A stretch of 64,000 nt of DNA from Aquatica leii. Lineage: Eukaryota; Arthropoda; Insecta; Coleoptera; Lampyridae. This document shows positions 45,721 through 55,189 of the stretch, one piece after another. The position numbers were made by a program, and so were the translations under genes. The notes below the pieces were generated by a model. The model worked only from the letters and a program-made list of their open reading frames with translations. It was not told where the DNA came from and ran no database searches. The number at the start of each line of letters is the position of its first letter. The first letter of the stretch is position 1. The DNA lies in assembly GCA_035610365.1 (NCBI GenBank), contig CM069439.1, positions 4,774,001 through 4,838,000 of the forward strand. The letters run 5' to 3'.

Positions 45721-45779
45721 GTTACCACAAATAACTCAGTTTCATACGATATGTTAACAAAACTCAAGTGCGCTAAGCT

Positions 45780-46300
45780 TCCCAAAGTTAGTAAAGATTT
45801 TCAGTAGGTTTGCTCTACAATTTGCTTTACAATCATAACGCCGGTGTCCTCATCTAACATAGGTTTGCAAAATACGCATCCGGAACAATTCTCAATAATC
45901 CATGCGTGCCTTATGAATTGTTTATAGAAATTTTTCAAGATGAAAGAACATGTTCAGATATTCCAAAGTTAATGAAACATGTGCAAGTAACTAAAGTTAC
46001 TGACTATAAACACCGCAGAGTTACTAAATCAGCAGTGGCAGAATACGTGTGGAACCAAGGACACACGCTAAACTTTGACCAAACTAAAATTAGAACTCTT
46101 TTCTACTTTCTCAGACTAACCCGCAAAGTTGTGGAAATAGAAAAACATCCATGTAATATGAACCGAGAAAATGGTTTAAGACTCAGCAAATCTTGGCTAC
46201 CAGTATTATATCCTCTAAGACAGAGATCAACCTTCTTGGAAAGGACACAAACACTTACTCCGAGTAATAACAAAGTCAGTCAAGCGGCAACGGAAAGATA
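45780..46300 (+). pseudogene. PLE C-terminal (GIY-YIG end) relic, third family
   Basis: The open frame 45906-46301 contains KSAVAEYVWNQGHTLNFDQT. It continues with RLTRKVVEIEKHP and RENGLRLSKSW. This is the segment that follows the GIY-YIG core in PLEs (family form KSA-AEH-W--GH-I-FD, then REALEI-K). The GIY-YIG core itself is degraded. It is immediately upstream of the hammerhead motif at 46378. Confidence 0.75.
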
Positions 46301-46374
46301 AGATCCGTTAATTACGCTAATCGCTATTGATATAAATATTGTCACTTACACTTTTTCCTTCAGTGACATTTACC

Positions 46375-46570
46375 ACTCTGAAGATGCAAGCTGCAATGTC
46401 TTGCGAAACGTCAGTTTGTTTGGGTTTACAAACGACAATACGGCAAAGTCCTACTTCTTGTTTTGGCTCTCAAAGAGAGACTAGGACCAAGCTTAAGTCT
46501 GGGTGTTTAACTACGACGCGGCCTAAGCCGAAAGTCGCTTATAATCATAAACATAACAACAAGATTTTAT
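46375..46570 (+). repeat. PLE 3' region / pseudo-LTR
   Basis: Matches 52190-52410 on the opposite strand. Shared blocks include GTCAGTTTGTTTGGGTTTAC, ACGACAATACG and CTACTTCTTGTTTTGG. It follows the PLE C-terminus directly and contains the hammerhead core. Confidence 0.7.
46378..46412 (+). ncRNA. hammerhead ribozyme core
   Basis: CTGAAGA (46378-46384) fits the CUGANGA box. A perfect 5-bp stem II follows (GCAAG 46386-46390 with CTTGC 46400-46404, 9-nt loop), then GAAA (46405-46408) and C-GTC with the expected cleavage after 46412. The ACGT between GAAA and the cleavage base is self-complementary, as in hammerheads with a minimal stem III that act as dimers. PLE pseudo-LTRs are known to carry such ribozymes. 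Stem I pairing was not resolved. Confidence 0.7.
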
Positions 46571-46666
46571 AATCGAGTCTATTTGGAGATTGAGCTAGTT
46601 TTAATTTTTGTGTGGTCTAAAATAGGCTTTTGGTTTTTTTCTATAATTGCTAGCATTTATGTAGAG

Positions 46667-46862
46667 CAGGCGCGGGCAAATACTTTTAAGTGCGGGCCAA
46701 AATAAAATTTTCAAAATGTCTCACGGGCCGGAGAAATACTGTTGAGTTCTACAAAATCGCATAAAAGGGATTAAAAAATTGCTTGCGGGATTTTTCAACG
46801 GGCCGGATAAAGTAAGCAAAGGGGTCGGATGCGGCCCGCGGGCCGGCTTTTGCCCACCCCTG
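46667..46862. mobile_element. hAT-type non-autonomous element (196 bp)
   Basis: The termini CAGGCGCGGGCAAA and (reverse complement) CAGGGGTGGGCAAA form imperfect terminal inverted repeats. The 8-bp sequence ATGTAGAG is repeated exactly on both sides (46659-46666 and 46863-46870), the duplication size of hAT elements. There is no coding content, and it is GC-rich against an AT-rich background. The CAGGGGTGGGCAA end recurs in many animal hAT families. Confidence 0.92.
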
Positions 46863-46870
46863 ATGTAGAG

Positions 46871-49800
46871 CATGATTGTTTCTTGTAAGAAGAAGAATTG
46901 CTTTCTTACAATTACTTTTAAACTTTCAAAAGCTTATTTCACTTTTAGTAGCTAAGTGTGCTGAAAAGACCCTGAGTTTCCGCTAAACTTGCTGTACTCA
47001 TTAACTAATCTACTCACAGCGAACGTCAACCGAGAAATAAATTTTGGCACACCTCCAGTGCGGTAGTATGAATTTTGTCAAAGTATGAAAATGTGAAACG
47101 TTATTACTTACGACACGTAACAGTATTTATTTTGCAATAGTAGACTTTTTTAAGTGTAAGATATAACGTATACTACAATAACATATATTAATTCACTTTT
47201 GACGTAACCATGTCTGAAAACGAAATTGTAAATTTAATTTTAATGTTTTTTTTATTACTTTAATAAAATGCTAAAGTTGTATAGTTGTCAAAACAAATAC
47301 TAATATAATAAATTTACGTGTTTTTTATGTCTGTAAGTATTTAGCGTTTTAGCGATTAACAAACAAAACTTTTAATTTACATTACTTAAATCGTTAAACA
47401 GAAGAATACATTTAAGTTGTGTTCGTTAATTATACATTTTGACATTCGTAAGTTTCTCGCGTGTAGACAAACCGTAATAAAGACAATGACACTGCTTATT
47501 TGAATCTGTAGATAAAACAAGAAGACGAATCAATACTTCGACAAGTACATCACGAGTGATGTTTGACGTTTAAGCGCTTAAAACGATGGTTTTTGGTTTT
47601 AGTTAGCTGTAGTTTTGGTATTCAAATGTTACAATATTTATCTATTAAACCATTTGCAATTTGGTGATTATAATAACTAGTTCTTTAAAACGCCGATTAG
47701 TTATAAAGAATTCTAAAACTTTGTTGAGTGGGATTTTCACATTCACACATACGATATTCTTTGCTATTGTAACTCGATCTACACCAAGCTTACAATAACT
47801 TGTTCGTAATCTCCAAACTGGACTATTTCTTAGCTTTATGAGGGTTAACAACCTTCCATAAGGTTTTTGTAGGGTTACTAGATTAAGTACATGTCATAAG
47901 CTACTATTTTCAGTATATTACTGTCGCAAATGCACAACAAAAATCTTATCTCAGGAAATGCCAATATTAAGACAATTCCAAAAGCATCTCAAACTGCCGA
48001 AAGTTTATTTTAATAGGTTTCATAAAAACAATAGAATATTACTAATTTAGCTATTGTTAGAATTATCGAAATGACGTTTTCATCTTATTTCAAATTTTTA
48101 AATTACATGCTTACAATAACAGGTTGTGATTAAACGTAATTAGTTAATCTTGCAAAATTTATCATTTTCAGTTTAGTTTTCGTATAGTTTATATATTTTG
48201 CCTTGAGCTATGCTTCAAGTTTCTCAATTTTATCTACAACTTTTTGCGACGCAAATATAATAAATAATTTGTAAATTACTGTTTGCAATTTTGCGTATAA
48301 CAAAACAAATTAGATTTTTGATATATTATAAGATATCCCAAATGCCAGATTAAAAAAAAATGTTTAAAACATAATTGTGAAACGCTCTGATATAATTGCG
48401 CGTGGTTATTGTTTTGTTGTTAAAAAGCAATGGGTTACTGGTAAGTACTTTTATTTTTGTTAATTACAGCAAGCAATTTATTTCATAAATTATTATTAGT
48501 ATTTGCTATTTATTTGACGTATTTTAAATCATCTTTGTCATTTCAGAATTTTAAGTAACTTTTGTTTCAAATAATTTATGGTTTACGTTGCTAAAACATC
48601 CGTTTGTTGGTTTTCGCCGATTTAGCATTTCGTTTGTGTTAATAAAACTTAGATTGCATTATAAAAAATATAGTTTCGACTATCATTTCTTATTTAAGAT
48701 ACAAGTTGTTTGATATTATGGTCGTTTGTTTATTTTAACACTATTAAGAGTTTCATTTATGTTTCGTTATCATTTGATTTCATTCAAACCCACTGTTCAA
48801 GAAATTAAAAAGAAAAACCAGTAACTAACAACGAGAGAACGTAACCGATTTGTTGTATATTTTCCAACCATTACAAAAAAATAGTAAATGCTAGGAACAA
48901 TTAATCAATAACAAACTCACATAAAGCAAATTGATCAAACACTAACAATTATGTGCTGCCATTTTTGTTGTTTAAACAGATAACAAACATTTAGTAACTT
49001 TTAAATACAAGCAATCAATAACAAAATCACATAAAGCAAAATCGATCAAACAGAACTATACAAACAAACTGCTAAGGTTACTCGTACAATATAAGTCTGA
49101 AGACTGAAAGTAAAATATTAATAATCATCTTAGGCACACTAAAAGTAGCTGAATGATTAATAAAGCTAAAAGCTGAATTTAAAGTAATGCAAATACGTAC
49201 GTAACACAAATTACAATATTAAATATAAATAATAACGCTGAAAGCGTAAGGTAACTAAACCACAGCTGGTCAAAGTCAAATTCCTCTTTCCAGTAACTAT
49301 TGACGTCATCCACACAATATTAATTGCTGCAATAACATTAAAATTAGCAAAAAGAAATATGGGGTAAAACCCCACGCAGTTTAGTAGCGAGAAACTGATC
49401 TAAGACTTCCTTTGCAACCCCTTTCAATCGTTAAAAGCGTAGTAGTAACGACGACGCAAAATTAAATAAAAGGGAAGTATTTACAATTAAACGGTCAAAG
49501 TTTTAACCAAAATTAAACTACGTGCAGCCAAAGTCGAAAGGAAAATAAGCTGGAAAATGGTACACAACGAGGAATTCCCACCTGTTCGCCAAATCACACT
49601 GCCAGCGGTATACAGTGCGGTACTAAAAATTTTGTTAAAATACGTATTGTGAAAATTTATGACTAATGACACGTAACACACTAAAAATACAAAGTAACTC
49701 AAAAATAGCGTAACTACAGATGTTTAAATAAGATAATGTTACGTAGGTCAATCAAAATACAATAGAAGATAACATTGCAAAAAGAAAGTTAAATATGCAA

Positions 49801-50499
49801 CACAAGTGCTTTTGGAGTACAATGATTAAATGTTTTACTCTAAACAAGCGTATTGTAAAAATTCAGCTAAATGATTCATTAAAACATGTTCTTGTTCATG
49901 TATAGAAACAAACCGGAGAACAAAATTGATAATATAAACTGAAACTATGGTTACTATAAACGATGTTTTTTATGTAGTAGCATACGTTCGGCTCGTTCTT
50001 TAATAAAGTGATAACATTATCCGATCTTATCCGTGATTTCTATAAGCAACGTGGATTGGATATGATATGAATATGATAATAACTTATTTAGCAAATTTCC
50101 TAGTGCTACAAGAAAGAAAATCTGAAAAAAAAACTTTTGCAGCAAGAGAAACAACAATGTACAATAATACCAAAAATGTACTAAATATAGTACAAATGAA
50201 GTGAAACGGCAGCACTGACGAGCGTCAACAAAGAAGAATAGAAGAGCGAAACTTTCTATCTTCTATGCCACAAGCGTGTCAAATATTGCAATATCTATTA
50301 TTTTACCATTTGTTCCAAGTAAAAACAAGTTGCCTTTACTGAAAATTAATCTGCAGTTAGATGCCTATCAGCGCAGTAGAAAGTTACACAGAAAATCTTA
50401 ATGCCTAAGCCCGGCAAACCTAAAACCGTACTGTTTGTCATCACAATTAAACTAATTTTTTGTTAAAAAGTTAATTATAGAACCGTTTTTTTTTGAATC
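46871..50499. other. AT-rich stretch with short repeats
   Basis: No gene recognised. Two diverged direct-repeat pairs are visible: 48903-48941 with 49013-49052, and 47055-47115 with 49608-49675. An ATGGGTTACTGGTAAGTAC string at about 48430 looks like a splice donor but has no supporting exon. Confidence 0.45.
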
Positions 50500-51010
50500 A
50501 CCAGTTTTGTTTCCACAAAAAACACTCAAGCGTACAACAAGTCCGCAGACTTGAAGATGTTATCAATGAAACCTTTGAAGACGAACAATACTGCACTGTA
50601 GCATTTTAAGATAACAGCGAGGTTTTTGATAGTGTAGCATGGTGACTCTTATATACACTTAAAACATTCACTTTTCTACAGTTGCATTGTTATACTCAAA
50701 TTATTCTTGTCAGGAAAATACTTTCAAGTCAAACATGATTAAGAAACTACAAATCTGCTACGGTGTTCCGCAAAAAAGTATATTAAACCTAATATTTTAC
50801 CAATTTTTTACTACTTTTGCAGACGACAAGGTAGTGTTAATAAAACACCAAAACCCATCAATAGCAGTCACGTTCTCCTAAACAAAAACATAGGCAAAAT
50901 ATTTCAAATTAACGACGCAAAATCTGTTTGTATTATCTTCACAAAATGCAGACACCACAGTTACTATAATTCTAACCAACTAAAAAAAGGATCGACGCAA
51001 GATCGCATTT
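50500..51010 (+). pseudogene. jockey-like LINE RT fragment
   Basis: HSSVQQVRRLEDVINETFED (50525-50585), then a degenerate A box (DNSEVFDSVAW, about 50615), CYGVPQKSILNLIFYQFF (50757, B box), and TFADDKVVLIKHQNPSIAV (50815, with FADD intact). An INDAKSVCIIFTKCR block (about 50910) follows. Stops lie at 50609 and elsewhere. It has no endonuclease and no 3' end, so it is an internal fragment. Confidence 0.75.
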
Positions 51011-52189
51011 ATATAAAATTTCGTCCCTTGAACCGCAACTAAACTACAGCAGCGTGCGGTCATACGTTTCAGTTTCTTAACGCCACTGTTTTAATGTGCG
51101 ATTGTTTATTTAAAAAAAATAGTAGGTACTCTGAAAAGTAATACATTTGCGTTGAAAGTACATGTTTAGATAACTTGTAAACAGATTTGTTCAAAACATT
51201 TTTACATAAATTGCCAGTTGTATCTTTTTTAAACATATCAAAAATATAGTAGATAAGATAAGCAAGTGCATCGTCATAAATTTGTTCCGACAAACAACAT
51301 GTTTATGTTACAGAAAAAAACTTTTAAAACAAACTATTAAAATTTATAATAACCGAGTTATTCATATGTATGTATTTAGTTTTTATATGTCTTAGAATTA
51401 TAATACACGCCACTAGATTTTAAGTTGCAACATATTCATAAGTCTTCTTTGGAGATAAAAGTTAACCAATGCAATTTTAGTTTCATATTATTTAACACTC
51501 TTTTTGCAATGCGATTCACTATGATTATCAAACGTGTGGTTTTCAATACATATTATTTCGATAAGTATGTTACATCGCTAACAAAAATGTTGGTACTATA
51601 TTTGCTGAGCGGAACTGGGACCCGACTGGCTGCTAAGTCTAAGCTATCAAATACAGCAAAGGATTCGATTACACCATCGCGAACAAACGCATAGAGTTAA
51701 AATATTTAAACTGTTAAATTTCCTCACAAATTTTAATACCTCTGCTACCGTTGAAATTTAAAACTTGTGTGTTAATAACTTATCACTAAAATGTAATCAA
51801 GGGATATCTTTCCAATGTCAGTAGTAACATATTACTAATTTTTTGACTTTAGATTTACTTATAGTATGCAACACAGATTGGAAACAGTGGAATAAAAACA
51901 AACTAGAAAATGCTTTTTTGTTTAGTTTGACTAAATTACAGCACGCTTTTAACGAAACTCTATAACCGAAGAAATGAGATTACTTTTTGTGGATATCTTT
52001 TTTTATGTTCATCTTTTGGTTTTTTCGCGCTTAGTTTATCTATTCGAAGAACGGATACATTACTTGTTGCTATATGAAAAATGACAACAGTGCTTTTAAA
52101 TGTTGTCGTTATCTATTCTAAACCAAATTTATTTATAACTACAAAAAAACACTACATAAAAGCCATCCTAACTAATGTTTGTACAGAAT
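51011..52189. other. AT-rich non-coding stretch
   Basis: No gene recognised. The open frames at 51069-51293 and 51425-51694 have no family signature. Confidence 0.45.
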
Positions 52190-52410
52190 CGCTTTCCTGG
52201 GTTTCTTGGTTACGATTATACGCGATTTTTGGCTTAGACCGCGTTGTAGTTGAACACCCAGATTTTTTAGGTTTGATACTAGCCTGTCTTTGAGAACCAA
52301 AACAAGAAGTAGAACTTGGCCTTTGTCGTATTGTCGTTCGTGAACCCCAACAAACTGACGATTCGCAGGTAGGCAATGGACACGGATGCTGGCGGAAGCT
52401 AAAAAACGCA
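52190..52410 (-). repeat. PLE 3' region / pseudo-LTR fragment
   Basis: Inverted relative of 46375-46570. Its hammerhead region is decayed (GCGAATCGTCAG in place of GCGAAACGTCAG; no CUGANGA box). It abuts the 5' side of the R1-type LINE. Confidence 0.65.
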
Positions 52411-52510
52411 ACCTTGACACAAGTAAAAGATCACTATGGAAGATGAAATACGAAGGAACTTTGTGGTGCAGGGTATGGAAGCCCCAGTACCGGTCGGTGA
52501 GGGTGGTAAG

Positions 52511-52608
52511 TGTACAGATGTGCATGTTGTGTTACATATACGACTTTGTAAAGATCAATTGTAAGCCACGCTAGGCAGATTAATAAAGTTCTAAAAGTAG
52601 ACATGACA
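52511..52608 (+). repeat. 5' LTR (98 bp)
   Basis: Starts TG and ends CA. Compared with 53256-53353 there are 5 substitutions and no indels. Confidence 0.9.
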
Positions 52609-52642
52609 TGGCGCAGTCGGTAGGATTCGAACCTACGCTCCC
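52609..52642 (+). promoter_or_regulatory. Extended primer-binding site, antisense tRNA-Ser 3' end
   Basis: TGGCGCAGTCGGTAGGATT, directly after the LTR, continues through CGAACCTACGCTCCCA. Its reverse complement contains a full T arm (GTAGG, loop TTCGAAT, CCTAC), an acceptor 3' strand and CCA. As I recall arthropod tRNA-Ser, complementarity runs about 34 nt into the variable arm, whereas 18 nt is usual. Confidence 0.75.
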
Positions 52643-52651
52643 ATACTAAAC

Positions 52652-53170
52652 ACCACATACTCTCCTGCTCAAATTTTAATGTCCAGGCATCTTAGAGATG
52701 GTTTAATGTTTTTTGATATAAAATTAAAACAAAAAGTAATTGATGCACAGGGAATGAAAGAAACTATAACTAAACAAAAAAATAAAAGTATTAAAAACTA
52801 TTAAAAAAAATGTGTAAGATTTAGTGATCAATTTAAAGAAAATGACTTGATTTGGTATCAAAACGGTCCTAAAACCATTTGGAAAAAGGGTAGAATTATA
52901 GAACAGATTAGAGATCGCACATACAAAATTGTAAGAGAAGATGGAAAGTGTCTAATACGTAACAGTTATTACTTGAAACATAGAAAACCTAGTATCATAC
53001 ACAATTCAACTTCTTCAAAGTATGTTGCTACTCATGTACTAGAAAATAAGACCAGGATAAATGATAGCAATTTAAGAAAAAATATTCAATTAACTTGCAC
53101 GGCAAATGATTATATAAATAAGCGAACCAGGTTAGTACCTAAGAGATTTCATGATTTTGAGTTGTATTAG
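52652..53170 (+). pseudogene. Gypsy integrase C-terminal relic
   Basis: A short remnant after the primer site (FFDIKLKQKVIDAQGMKE, about 52708-52760) is followed by a frame at 52847-53170. That frame contains DLIWYQNGPKTIWKKGRI, YKIVREDGKCLIRN and SYYLKHRKP. This matches the integrase C-terminal domain (VWYRN--G-KWLPG-I, then Y-V---DGR--RRH-D-L). It is all that remains of pol. Confidence 0.75.
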
Positions 53171-53240
53171 TTAAGTTAAACTGTTTTAAAGTTAAAATCA
53201 AAGTGATTAATAGTATTGTAGCTTGTTTTTTTTTAAATTT

Positions 53241-53255
53241 AAGAAGAGAGATAGA
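53241..53255 (+). promoter_or_regulatory. polypurine tract
   Basis: AAGAAGAGAGATAGA directly precedes the 3' LTR TG. Confidence 0.7.
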
Positions 53256-53353
53256 TGTACAGATGTGCATGTTGTGTTGCATACACGACTTTGTAAAGAT
53301 CAAATGTAAGCCACGCTAGGCAGATTGATAAAATTCTAAAAGTAGACATGACA
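53256..53353 (+). repeat. 3' LTR (98 bp)
   Basis: Pairs with 52511-52608. Confidence 0.9.
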
Positions 53354-55189
53354 GTAAGCGAGTGCCCCCCCCCCCCCCCCGACCGTCAGCCAACGACCGC
53401 TCAGTGTTTCCGGCAGAGGACCAAGCCGAGGCACAGGATATAGCTACTGGCACAACAACGACGTAAATGGAGAAATCCCAGATCCTTTTAAAAAACGGCG
53501 GTCTATTGTAAAAATACCGCCCAAACATCAAAGAAGCTTTAGCGAGGGCTAAAACCAAAGCCCTACATATACTGACACGACGCCGAGCGTAGAATCGACC
53601 TACTCACTCGAAACCCTATAAGGATCAAACAAAAAGAAAAAAATTAACTCAAATCCTACATCGATTGCTGAAATACCTAGCATATTGAAAAGCCTTAAAA
53701 CAAAGATAGAAGACCTGGTTAAATTTTGCCAGGACAACAACAATGTCTACAAAGAAATTATAAAAATGGCACCAAAATTGCCATCCATAACAAAAAGAGC
53801 CATAAAAGAAAATATGAGAGATCCTGAACGCATGGAAGAAAAAGAAAAAGAAGTAGTAAAATACCAGGATCTTCTAGAAAGATCAAAAACTATCAAAACA
53901 GCAATCTGCAGAAGCTGCCAAGAACAAAAAATAAACGACACAATACATAAATCAACTCAAACAAAGCGGTGGAGAAATGCATGGAGAAGTAGACTGAAGA
54001 CACTCGAAGGCATTAACAGCTTAGAGACTGGGGAGAAATATCAAGTGTAGAATGGGAACAGGATCTATACAAGAAAACAATTGGCAAAGTAGGAAATCCC
54101 CTAAACTCAAATGACCAGACCGTCAAGGTAGTCGAGCCTGATGATCTCCCCATGGAGAAAAGCATACAAAAATTGTATAAAGAAAAACAACCGGAATTGG
54201 CGGATATACAAGAGGACTTTGATCTGGTCGAGCAAACTACAACAATAAGATCGCAAGCTCAAAAACGCGGCAAAAGTCGCAAGATATACAAAGTTGTTTA
54301 TAACGGATCAGATTTAGATATCTGGATAAAACTCACAATTTAAGGGACGAAACAAAGGAAGACAAATGGATAACACTGCACCATATTAGATCAATGAATG
54401 TGGAACGTTTTTGCAAGATGGTGGAATACCTTTTCCACTACTCAAATACGAACGTGTTCATTTACACAACAAACTCAAAAACACCTGATGTAGTTAAACA
54501 GAAAAAGAACTCAACCAGAAATACAAGCGCAATTATCGTATAAAAACAAGAAGAAGACTATAAAAGCACACTCAACAAGGAGAAACAAATTCTCACAGGT
54601 ACAGAAGCTAGCAAAGCTATACGTGGAATAAAAAGTACAAAAGACGGAAAAGTCCTCATCATAACTGATAAGAATGAAGAAGCAGTAAAAACTTTGCAGG
54701 AAACAATTAAAGCAGAAGAAACTCATTCTCTAAACGTTAGAGAGACCGGTAAACCATCCCAGATGGAAAATATACACTTGAGGGGTTTAGATGCTCTAGT
54801 TAGCAAAGAAGAAGTAATTGCTGCCATAAGAAGCAAAATTAGGTGCCGCTCCAGGCCAACCTATTAAAATCGGCGAATTAAGACCTAACGCAAACGACAC
54901 CCAGACTGCTACACTCGTGATGAGTAAAAAGATAGCGGACAAACTGCTAAAAATGGAAAGATGTTTTAAGTGCTGGTCCTATAATCATAGGGCAATAGAC
55001 TGCGATGGTCCAGACAGATCTGGTAGATGCTATGCATGTGGACAGGAAGGACAATCTGCAAAAATATCTAAAAACAAGGCATTCTCTATAGTTTGCAACA
55101 AGAACGATCATAAAGCTGGCAGCGTTAAATGTATCGTCTTTTGATGGTCATTATTGGAAGCAAAAAAAATATTATATCAAATACCAGAA

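Larger units (their letters stand above)
52511..53353 (+). mobile_element. Internally deleted Gypsy-type LTR element with 98-bp LTRs
   Basis: An 843-bp element with two 98-bp LTRs (TGTACAG...GACATGACA). It has an exact GTAAG duplication outside (52506-52510 and 53354-53358). Inside are a primer site complementary to tRNA-Ser (52609 onward), an integrase C-terminal relic, and a purine tract (53241-53255) abutting the 3' LTR. Gag, protease, RT, RNase H and most of integrase are absent, so mobility would have needed proteins from elsewhere. The LTRs differ at 5 of 98 positions, so it is older than the BEL insertion. Confidence 0.9.
52436..55144 (+). pseudogene. R1-type LINE ORF1 (gag-like), broken
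   Basis: It opens MEDEIRRNFVVQGMEAPVP and, across the inserted LTR element, continues in the same codon frame into a Pro-rich stretch encoded by a run of 16 C (53365-53380). A long Lys/Glu-rich segment follows (53685-54050), then a zinc-knuckle tail at 54945-55140: MERCFKCWSYNHRAIDC, RCYACGQEG and CNKNDHKAGSVKC. This is the triple Cys cluster of R1-type ORF1 proteins. Stops and frame changes lie near 53470, 54050, 54343 and 54540. Confidence 0.75.

Noticed and set aside
48420..48440. Exon with splice donor (ACTGGTAAGTAC)
   Set aside because: No coding or conserved sequence beside it; a donor-like string alone is not enough.
52609..52645. A tRNA-Ser gene on the minus strand
   Set aside because: Only the 3' third of a tRNA is present and it starts exactly at the end of an LTR, so it is a primer-binding site.
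53365..53380. Run of 16 C as a regulatory or structural element
   Set aside because: It lies in the Pro-rich part of the LINE ORF1 and is more simply a coding CCN tract that expanded.
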